DNA of 19,371 nt from JAWLFY01 sp964462125 (GTDB lineage Bacteria; Planctomycetota; Planctomycetia; Pirellulales; Pirellulaceae), in assembly GCA_964462125.1 (NCBI GenBank), contig CAYWXT010000090.1, positions 1 through 19,371 of the forward strand, given 5' to 3'. The position numbers were made by a program, and so were the translations under genes. Each line of letters begins with the position of its first letter. Within the stretch, counting starts at the first letter, position 1. Under the pieces are notes generated by a model. That model searched no databases. It was given only the letters and a program-made list of their open reading frames with translations, and had not been told where the DNA came from. This document shows positions 7,692 through 14,183 of this stretch, one piece after another.

Positions 7692-10190
7692 ATGCAACCC
7701 ACTCGATTGATCATCCTGTTTCTCGTTTGCCTCGGCTACGGATGTGCCTCGGTGCCAGCGGCCGATCGCGTTGCCGCCTTCCTCACCGACTACTGTGTCC
7801 ACTGCCACGGAACGGACGCTCAGAAGGGAGAGCGACGGTTCGATCAGCTCAAGCTGAACGCGATCGATGGCGACACGCTGTTTGACTTGCAGGACATCAT
7901 CGACCAACTCACGCTCGGAGACATGCCGCCGAAGGAGGCCGAGCAGCCGGCGGCGGCCGAGCGTCAGGCGGTGATCGACGAGTTGACCGAAATGCTCGCC
8001 GCCGCACGAGCGGGACGCGACAGTACCGAACAGCAAACGGTGCTGCGAAGGCTCAATCGCAGAGAATACCTCAACACCATCGGCGATCTGTTCGACATGG
8101 ACATGTCGATGTTTGATCCCACAACCAACTTCCCGCGCGATAACACCGTGGAACAGTTCGACAACGTCGGTGACGCGTTGGTCACCTCCGGCTATCTGCT
8201 CGAACAATATCTCCACGCGGCAGACCGAATCGTCGAAAAAGCGTTCGCGTTGCGTGAACCGCCCGAGGAACAGACATGGACGTTCAAAGGAGACTTTCGC
8301 CAGCAACCGGAACTCAATCCAGCCCACAAGGAAGCGTTCGACTACCGCTACCTCTGCCTCTATGACTGCCCCGAAGCCGAGCGGCCGGAAGGGGCTTATG
8401 GGCCGCTGGAGGAATTTCACCAGGGCGTGCCGGTCGACGGCGTCTACGAGATTCGCGTCCGCGCCCACGCGAAGAACCGGGACACGCCATACGACGAAAA
8501 ACTCATGAAGATTGATCTGGACGAGCCCTTTCGTCTCGGGATCGTGCCCGGAAACGCGGCGATCGGCGAAATGCACACCATCCAGCCGATTCAACCTTTG
8601 CTCGCCGAGTCACCGATCGCCGGTGGTGAGCCCCAGTGGTACACCTTTCAGGTGCCGCTCGACCGCGGCTACTCACCACGCTTCACCTTCCCCAACGGGA
8701 TGGTCGAGGTACGGCCAACCTATGGGCGGGTGATGCGCAAATACCGGGATTCGCTCCCCGAAGAATCCCAAGAGGCGAAAGGAATTTTCCGCATCCGCAA
8801 GGCGCTGATCAAGGATGGGTTGCTGCCGCATATCCGAATCCATGAAGTCGAGATCCGCGGCCCGATCGATGTCGATTGGCCGCCAGCACCACAACGCGCC
8901 GTTCTGGGGGATGAGCCGTTCTCACCCGAGCGGATCGAAGAACTGCTCCAACGCTTCGCCCGTCGCGCCTACCGCCGGCCGGTGCGTCCTGGCGAGGTCC
9001 AGCGGCTGATGGCATTGGTCGACGCCCGGCTCGCCGAGGGCCACACGCCTCGCGACGCGTTCAAAGATGGACTGAAGGCGATCCTCTGTTCGCCCGCGTT
9101 TCTCTACGTGCAACCCTCCGAGGAATCACAGCCCGCGGACGAGTCGTCTGCCAACGGCGATGCCAAGGATTCGCTGTCGGCCCACGGGCTCGCCTCGCGA
9201 TTGTCGTACTTCCTATGGGCCTCGATGCCCGATGATGATTTGATGAACCTCGCCGATTCGGGTGAACTGGAAAAACCCGAGGTGCTACGAGCTCAAGTTC
9301 GCCGGTTGCTCGCCGATGACAAATCCGACAGCTTCCTCCGCGGCTTTCTCGACAGCTGGCTCCATTTGCGGTCGTTGGGAGACATGCCCCCCGATCGCAA
9401 GGCATTCGAGGCCTATTACGCCAATGGGTTGGAGCAGGACATGCGGACGGAAACGCAACGTTTCACCCGTCATTTGATTGAGCACAACCTTTCGATCCTG
9501 GAGTACCTCAGCGCCGACTACTCGTTCTTGAACCGCGACCTCGCCAAGTTATATGACGTCGAAGAGCAGGTACCGCCTGATGACGGCCACCGCTTTCGAC
9601 AAGTTGCATTCGATGACCCGGCTCGCGGCGGACTGCTGGGCCAGGCCAGCGTGCTGACCGTGACGGCCAATGGAATCGAAACCTCACCGGTCATCCGCGG
9701 CGTCTGGATGCTGGAAAACGTTCTCGGCACCCCCCCGGCGCCGCCCCCCGATGACGTCCCTGCCATCGACCCCGACGTCCGCGGCGCGACCTCGATTCGA
9801 GATCTGTTGGAGAAACATCGGGACACGCCCGCCTGTAATGAATGCCATCGCAAGATCGATCCCTTGGGGTTTGCCTTGGAAGACTTTGACCCGATTGGCA
9901 GGCGGCGCGAACGATACGAGAACAAGGTGCCAGTTGACACCGCCGGCCAGCTTCCCAGCGGGGAGTCATTCGAGGACGTGGCCGGTTTGAAGGAGATCCT
10001 GGCGCAGCGGAAAAGCGTCTTCGCCCGGATGCTGACCGAAAAGTTGCTCGCCTACGCTCTCGGGCGGCGGATCGAACGGGCCGACCGCTCCGAGGTCGAA
10101 CGCATCCTGGCCCAGGTCGCTGACGATGACTACCCCATGCGCAGCCTGATCGAAGAGGTCGTCCTCAGCGACGCGTTCCACCGCCGGTGA
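7692..10190 (+). CDS. Planctomycete haem protein with DUF1587-DUF1595-DUF1592-DUF1588-DUF1585 domains
   Basis: An 832-aa exported protein. Signal peptide: MQPTRLIILFLVCLGYGCAS, cleaved near VPAA; the Cys at 18 lacks a good lipobox. The first haem c site is CVHCH at about 35-39. Domains follow in the usual order: DUF1587 (RRLNRREYLNTIGDLF onward) at about 117-183, a beta-rich middle part at about 190-400, DUF1595 (RFARRAYRRPVRPGEV) at about 411-475, DUF1592 (ASRLSYFLWASMPDDDL) at about 495-620, DUF1588 at about 645-745 with a second CxxCH (CNECH, 715-719) followed by RKIDPLGFALEDFDPIG, and DUF1585 at about 755-832. Length and order are normal for this family (PSD3-7). It is probably a periplasmic haem-binding enzyme or electron-transfer protein; the substrate is unknown. 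It is the likely partner of the upstream DUF1552 protein. No Shine-Dalgarno is visible at ATG 7692. Confidence 0.94.
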   Translation: MQPTRLIILFLVCLGYGCASVPAADRVAAFLTDYCVHCHGTDAQKGERRFDQLKLNAIDGDTLFDLQDIIDQLTLGDMPPKEAEQPAAAERQAVIDELTEMLAAARAGRDSTEQQTVLRRLNRREYLNTIGDLFDMDMSMFDPTTNFPRDNTVEQFDNVGDALVTSGYLLEQYLHAADRIVEKAFALREPPEEQTWTFKGDFRQQPELNPAHKEAFDYRYLCLYDCPEAERPEGAYGPLEEFHQGVPVDGVYEIRVRAHAKNRDTPYDEKLMKIDLDEPFRLGIVPGNAAIGEMHTIQPIQPLLAESPIAGGEPQWYTFQVPLDRGYSPRFTFPNGMVEVRPTYGRVMRKYRDSLPEESQEAKGIFRIRKALIKDGLLPHIRIHEVEIRGPIDVDWPPAPQRAVLGDEPFSPERIEELLQRFARRAYRRPVRPGEVQRLMALVDARLAEGHTPRDAFKDGLKAILCSPAFLYVQPSEESQPADESSANGDAKDSLSAHGLASRLSYFLWASMPDDDLMNLADSGELEKPEVLRAQVRRLLADDKSDSFLRGFLDSWLHLRSLGDMPPDRKAFEAYYANGLEQDMRTETQRFTRHLIEHNLSILEYLSADYSFLNRDLAKLYDVEEQVPPDDGHRFRQVAFDDPARGGLLGQASVLTVTANGIETSPVIRGVWMLENVLGTPPAPPPDDVPAIDPDVRGATSIRDLLEKHRDTPACNECHRKIDPLGFALEDFDPIGRRRERYENKVPVDTAGQLPSGESFEDVAGLKEILAQRKSVFARMLTEKLLAYALGRRIERADRSEVERILAQVADDDYPMRSLIEEVVLSDAFHRR

Positions 10191-10211
10191 CACTCGCCGG
10201 CATCAGGGAGC

Positions 10212-11069
10212 CTAACGTTGTTCCGCGACGACGGGGTTTCGCAATACGCCGACCCCTTCCAGTTCGACTTCGACCACGTCATCGGGACCAATGACGTCGG
10301 TCTTCCCTGGGGTGCCCATGAAGAGCAAATCGCCGGGGTGCAGCGTCACGTAACGGCTGATGAAGCTGACGGCCGACGGGATGTCGTGAATCAGATGGTC
10401 GGAGTTTTCCTCCTGGCGAACTTCCCCGTTGAGCTTCAGCCGCAGCATCAGGTTTTCGAAATCGACGTCGGTCGCGATGCAGGGGCCGACTGGTCCAAAG
10501 GTGTCGGCCCCCTTCGCCCGCCACCACTGAATGTCCTTGACCTCCTCGTCGTTTTGCCAAATCCGTTCGCTGACGTCATTCCCCGCGGTGACGCCGAAAA
10601 TGTAGTCGGGTGCCTCTTCCGTGGAAACGTCGCTGCAGGTCTTGCCGATCACAACCACGATTTCTGCTTCGTAATGAACTTCCTGGGAATCACTGGGCAA
10701 AACGATCGCTTCATCCTGGCCGATCAGGCAGGAGGGCCCTTTATGGAACGGTTGCGGGATCCGCAACTTCGGCGGAATTTCGTCGGTCGAAAGGTGGCTA
10801 CTGTAGTTGCCAGCCAATGCCAACACTTGGGTCGGCTCGGTGGGGGGCAGCAACGTCACCTCGTCCAGTTGATGCGTGGTATCCGACTTGGACCAGTCGC
10901 CGAACAGATTACCCTCCAGCTGGACCACGCGGTCGCCCTCGAGCAGCCCGTAGGCGACGGTCTCGCCGGCTTGAAAACGAACGTACTTGGCCGACTCTGC
11001 GGCAAGCGGTTGCACCGCGAAGGCCAGGATCGCGGTGAGTGTGAAACCGATACGAAAGCAGGAAATCAT
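10212..11069 (-). CDS. Exported fumarylacetoacetate hydrolase (FAH) family protein
   Basis: A 285-aa protein. The start is ATG at 11069: a GGAG Shine-Dalgarno lies about 7 bases upstream, while longer readings would run into the neighbouring gene. The N-terminus MISCFRIGFTLTAILAFAVQ, then PLAA-ES, is a signal peptide. FAH-fold motifs: LALAGNYSSH (about 83-92), the metal-binding Glu pair in HYEAEIVVVIG (134, 136), GVTAGNDVSER with the Asp ligand at about 165, RAKGADTFGPVGPCI with the conserved Lys at about 186, and HPGDLLFMGTPGKTD (about 244-258). The family includes hydrolases and isomerases or decarboxylases of acylpyruvates and aromatic catabolites, usually cytoplasmic, so the export signal is unusual. 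It is the downstream gene of an operon with the propeller protein, 31 bases apart. The exact reaction cannot be assigned. Confidence 0.9.
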   Translation of the reverse strand: MISCFRIGFTLTAILAFAVQPLAAESAKYVRFQAGETVAYGLLEGDRVVQLEGNLFGDWSKSDTTHQLDEVTLLPPTEPTQVLALAGNYSSHLSTDEIPPKLRIPQPFHKGPSCLIGQDEAIVLPSDSQEVHYEAEIVVVIGKTCSDVSTEEAPDYIFGVTAGNDVSERIWQNDEEVKDIQWWRAKGADTFGPVGPCIATDVDFENLMLRLKLNGEVRQEENSDHLIHDIPSAVSFISRYVTLHPGDLLFMGTPGKTDVIGPDDVVEVELEGVGVLRNPVVAEQR

Positions 11070-11100
11070 GATGTTACTCCAGGTGAAGGGGAAACACGCG

Positions 11101-12486
11101 TTAGGGATGAAACTGCAACGCGTACAATGATGCGTCACGAAGCCGAAATCGTAACCGAATCGGCTGGCCGGCGAGTTTGCTGAGATCCGGTAACGAGTCC
11201 CACTCGACGGTTGCGTCGATGTGGTCGCCCTGAATTGGCCGGGACCGCCAAGTCTCATCGCTGGCCGTTAGCAATTCAACCACGACGGAGCCCCCATCGG
11301 CGACGTTGGCATTGACCGTCAGCCGGCTGCCGTCAAACGTGATCGGCTTGGTCACCAGCTGGCCCTCCCCATGCGACTCCACCGCCACGTAGCCATCGAC
11401 GCGGTAGGCGAAGCGGCGCAACCGGCTGTCGGGACCGGTGTAGTAGGCTTCGCTGGCGTAGACCGAATATTCATCGGGATGACCGGGGAGGGACACCAGT
11501 CCGTGCGCCATGTAGTTGCTGCGGTTTCCACTTCGGTCATGCGGTGCTGATTCCGGGATGATCGGCTCGAGCCAGCGGTGAAACGTCTTTCCGTCGCGGC
11601 TGGCCATGAATGTGGGCTCGACCCGGCTCCCCTCCTCGGGCAAGTACCGGGTTGGAAAGCCGATGAGCAGATGGGGAGCTCGCGGCTCCAGCCGAATCGC
11701 GTTGGTGTAGAGGTGTTCCAGCGGCGCGTCACCGTAATCGAGAAATTCCGGCTCGGTCCAATTCAGGAAATCGTCCGAGACCTGCCACTTGATGTCTCGA
11801 ACGCCGCGAAAGTCACGATGGTAAGCTCGGTACCGGCCGAGTTGGGGATCGTGAAAGGCGAGGTTCTGCGAATCAAAGGCGCCATCGACGATCACCGGTT
11901 GATCGCGCATCAGCTCCCAGTGGATGCCGTCGGCGGACTGAAACGCATACAGTCCTTTCGAACCGATCGGCCGGCCGCGCGAAATTGCCTTGTACTTGGC
12001 ATCGGGGGCGCAGTCGGGATGAGTGTCCAGAAAGGGCGTGAAGCAATGGGTGCCGATCCCATCCCAAACGATGTTATTCTCCTTGGAGCCTTCGAACTCA
12101 TGCAGGCCCAGGCTTGGTTTCGTCCAATGAATTCCGTCCTCGCTTTCGGCGTAACAGGTGACTTCCCGGTGCCCCCGCTCTTCCTTTTCCGTGTCGTAGT
12201 GGCTGCCGCGGTAATACATCCGATAGAGGTTTCCGTCCTGGAAAATCGTGTAATAAGCACACGTGTTGCCTTCCCAGGGGGCGTCGGTGGTCAGCACCAA
12301 CTCGCGTGGTTCCGGCTGTTGGACGACCTGCTCGGCCTCACCGGAGAGTTCCGAGATCAAATACGGATCGACAAACGGCTCGCGGCGGGAACCGATGTCG
12401 ATCGCATCGGAGGAGTCCGGTTCGGCGGCGGCGGCGTTCCAACATGCGAAGACAAGCAGGCACGAGGCAGCAGTGTTGCGTGACAT
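11101..12486 (-). CDS. Exported beta-propeller, GH32/sialidase-like protein
   Basis: A 461-aa protein with signal peptide MSRNTAASCLLVFACWNAAA-AEP. Four Asp-box-like turns suggest a five-bladed-propeller fold like GH32/43/sialidase proteins: SEDGIHWTKP, SADGIHWEL, SDDFLNWTEP and SRDGKTFHRW. The early 'EPFVDPYLI' and 'GNLYRMYYRGSHYD' are typical of the large planctomycete/verrucomicrobial family often labelled glycosyl hydrolase family 32-like. The last ~100 residues (PITFDGSRLTVNAN onward, ending RLRFRLRDASLYALQF) form a beta-sandwich-like tail. Catalytic residues cannot be assigned with certainty, so hydrolase activity is an inference; a carbohydrate-binding role is possible. It is the first gene of an operon with the FAH protein. 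A TAGACT hexamer on the minus strand (12537-12532), about 45 bases upstream, is a weak -10 candidate. Confidence 0.78.
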   Translation of the reverse strand: MSRNTAASCLLVFACWNAAAAEPDSSDAIDIGSRREPFVDPYLISELSGEAEQVVQQPEPRELVLTTDAPWEGNTCAYYTIFQDGNLYRMYYRGSHYDTEKEERGHREVTCYAESEDGIHWTKPSLGLHEFEGSKENNIVWDGIGTHCFTPFLDTHPDCAPDAKYKAISRGRPIGSKGLYAFQSADGIHWELMRDQPVIVDGAFDSQNLAFHDPQLGRYRAYHRDFRGVRDIKWQVSDDFLNWTEPEFLDYGDAPLEHLYTNAIRLEPRAPHLLIGFPTRYLPEEGSRVEPTFMASRDGKTFHRWLEPIIPESAPHDRSGNRSNYMAHGLVSLPGHPDEYSVYASEAYYTGPDSRLRRFAYRVDGYVAVESHGEGQLVTKPITFDGSRLTVNANVADGGSVVVELLTASDETWRSRPIQGDHIDATVEWDSLPDLSKLAGQPIRLRFRLRDASLYALQFHP

Positions 12487-12848
12487 ACTCAGCGAAATCC
12501 AGGCGGGCGTTTGAAAAGCGGGGGGAGCTCCAGTCTACGGGTCGCGAAGCGGTGGGTAAAGCAGCAGCGATCGGAGCATGAACTTCAGCGTCTCGTCGGC
12601 AAGCGGGCGAGGTGACAAACCCGGCTCTCCACCTGACACGTTTCGGGAAGCTTGTGACCGAGGGTCCCCGACTCCACCCGCCTTCTCGTCCCGCCGCATC
12701 CGCCCCCTGTTGCCGGTGCCCGTTTTGCCGGTGCCCGTTAGAATCGTAGCGGTCGGCACGCCTGTTGCTGCGCGCCGAAATCGCCGTCGGTCGCGATCTT
12801 CGTTATCGCGGCCACCTGATGTCGCGACTGCAACTCGATGGAATCGAA
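12487..12848. other. Divergent intergenic/leader region between the propeller operon and the ATP-grasp gene
   Basis: About 360 bases between divergent starts if the ATP-grasp gene begins at 12849. The last part (12765-12848) is in frame with the ATP-grasp gene and could be coding if TTG 12765 or ATG 12819 is used. It holds an exact 15-bp tandem duplication (12710-12739) directly abutting a TAGAAT hexamer (12739-12744). No other gene is convincing. Confidence 0.45.
12710..12739. repeat. Exact 15-bp tandem duplication TTGCCGGTGCCCGTT x2
   Basis: Two identical, directly adjacent 15-base copies (12710-12724 and 12725-12739). The second copy runs into TAGAAT (12739-12744), a -10-like hexamer for the plus-strand ATP-grasp gene. 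Each copy holds a TTGCCG -35-like hexamer, but spacing to TAGAAT is 23 or 8 bases and neither is ideal. The duplication therefore lies in the presumed promoter and may alter or reflect regulation. Confidence 0.65.
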
Positions 12849-14183
12849 ATGACGTTCCCAGTCTCTGGTAAGCGCAACATATTCGTGGTCGGGCTGGACG
12901 ATTTTCACCTCGCGCAGCTCAAGACGCTCCCCGATGCCGAGGAGTACGTGTTCCATGCCTTGTTCACGTACGAGGAACTCAAGTGTCGAGATTGGTTTCC
13001 GATCCAGGAACTGCTGCAGGGTGGAACGGAACTGCTGCGGAGGTGCCCGAGCCAGGTCGACGCCATCGTTGGCTTTTTGGATTTCCCTGTGAGCACCGTG
13101 CTCCCCATTCTCCGCGGCGTCGTCCATCTTCCGGGGCCGAGCCTGGAGTGCGTGCTGAAGTGCGAGCACAAGTACTGGAGCCGTCTCGAGCAGGCCCGTG
13201 TGATCCCCCACCAGATCCCCGACTTCTGCGAGGTCGACCCGTTCGCGCAAGATCCGCTTTCCCAAGTGACCCTCGATTTCCCATTCTGGCTCAAGCCGGT
13301 CAAGTCGGTCCTCTCGCACCTCGGGTTTCAGATCGCGAGCGAACGCGAGTTTCGTCACGCGATCGGGCAAATCCGCGAAGGGATTCGTCGCTTCGGCGAC
13401 CCGTTCAATGAAATCTTGAGTCTCGCCGAGCTGCCGGACGAGGTGGCTGGCGTGAACGGCAATCACTGCATCGCGGAGTCGATGATCTCCGCCGGGCGGC
13501 AGTGCACCGTGGAGGGTTACTCTTACCAGGGGCAGGTGCGTGTGTACGGCACCGTCGACTCCCTCCGCGAGGGAGCGGCGGGCTCGTCGTTCTCTCGCTA
13601 CGAGTATCCCTCGACCCTTCCGGAATCGGTTCAAGCGCGGATGGCGGACGTTGCGGGGAGGGTGATTCGACAGCTCGGCTACGACATGGCGCCGTTCAAC
13701 ATTGAGTACTATTGGGAGGAGGAGACCGATCATCTGTGGCTGTTGGAGATCAACACCCGGATCTCGAATTCACATGCCCCGCTGTTCCGGATGGTCGACG
13801 GCTGTTACCACCACCAAGTGATGGTCGATCTCGGGCTCGGGCGGGAACCGAAGATGCGCTACCGTGAGGGTGGCTATGGCTGTGCGGCCAAGTTCATGGT
13901 GCGCCATCACGAAGACGCCTGGGTCGTCCGCGTCCCGACACAGCAAGAAATCGATTCCATTGAAGCCGAGATCCCGGGTGTGACCATTTCGGTGGACGTC
14001 GAGGAGGGGATGCATCTTTCCGAGCTGCGTTGTCAGGACAGCTACAGCTATGAGGTCGCGACGATCTACATTGGCGCGAAAGACGCCGACGAACTGGAAC
14101 GTACCTACGACCGCGTGTTGGAACGGCTGCCGCTGGAATTCGCCTCGGAGCCCAAGGTGGCCACGGCCAGGAGGGTATCATGA
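12849..14183 (+). CDS. ATP-grasp domain carboxylate-amine ligase-like protein
   Basis: A 444-aa protein counted from ATG 12849. Upstream in-frame starts at TTG 12765 and ATG 12819 lack a Shine-Dalgarno, and the short N-terminus before GKRNIFVVGLDDFHL fits the fold best; the start is uncertain. The ATP-grasp plan is visible: an N-terminal Rossmann-like pre-ATP-grasp part (FVVGLDDFHLAQLKTLPDA), the stretch LECVLKCEHKYWSR, FPFWLKPVKSVLSHLG with the ATP-binding Lys, CTVEGYSYQGQVRVYGTVDS, and the Mg-binding end WLLEINTRIS (Glu about 300, Asn about 302). Such enzymes activate a carboxylate as acyl phosphate and join it to an amine or similar nucleophile. Substrates are unknown. There is no signal peptide, so it is cytoplasmic. 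It overlaps the CocE/NonD hydrolase start by 4 bases (ATGA), implying coupled translation. Confidence 0.86.
   Translation: MTFPVSGKRNIFVVGLDDFHLAQLKTLPDAEEYVFHALFTYEELKCRDWFPIQELLQGGTELLRRCPSQVDAIVGFLDFPVSTVLPILRGVVHLPGPSLECVLKCEHKYWSRLEQARVIPHQIPDFCEVDPFAQDPLSQVTLDFPFWLKPVKSVLSHLGFQIASEREFRHAIGQIREGIRRFGDPFNEILSLAELPDEVAGVNGNHCIAESMISAGRQCTVEGYSYQGQVRVYGTVDSLREGAAGSSFSRYEYPSTLPESVQARMADVAGRVIRQLGYDMAPFNIEYYWEEETDHLWLLEINTRISNSHAPLFRMVDGCYHHQVMVDLGLGREPKMRYREGGYGCAAKFMVRHHEDAWVVRVPTQQEIDSIEAEIPGVTISVDVEEGMHLSELRCQDSYSYEVATIYIGAKDADELERTYDRVLERLPLEFASEPKVATARRVS
14172..14176 (+). promoter_or_regulatory. Strong Shine-Dalgarno inside the ATP-grasp 3' end, for the CocE/NonD hydrolase
   Basis: AGGAGGG at about 14169-14175 lies within the last codons of the ATP-grasp gene, 4-5 bases before ATG 14180 (7-8 before the second ATG at 14183). 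It is the clearest ribosome binding site in the window and supports translation of the hydrolase from the same message. Confidence 0.7.

Noticed and set aside
6591..8594. 667-codon minus-strand open frame across the DUF1552 and haem-protein genes
   Set aside because: It spans two well-supported plus-strand genes and their intergenic gap. Long antisense frames are common with high GC3; no motif or ribosome binding site supports it.
10218..11183. 321-codon plus-strand frame opposite the FAH gene
   Set aside because: Mirror of a gene with conserved FAH motifs; no signal peptide, Shine-Dalgarno or recognisable family.
11070..11258. N-terminal extension of the FAH gene up to 11258
   Set aside because: It would overlap the 3' end of the propeller gene by about 160 bases and put 63 residues before a good signal peptide; the Shine-Dalgarno supports ATG 11069.
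12738..13733. Long open frame on the minus strand opposite the ATP-grasp gene (331 codons)
   Set aside because: Antisense to a gene with clear ATP-grasp motifs; its translation is Arg/His/Leu/Val rich without a recognisable domain, as expected for a mirror frame in GC-rich DNA.
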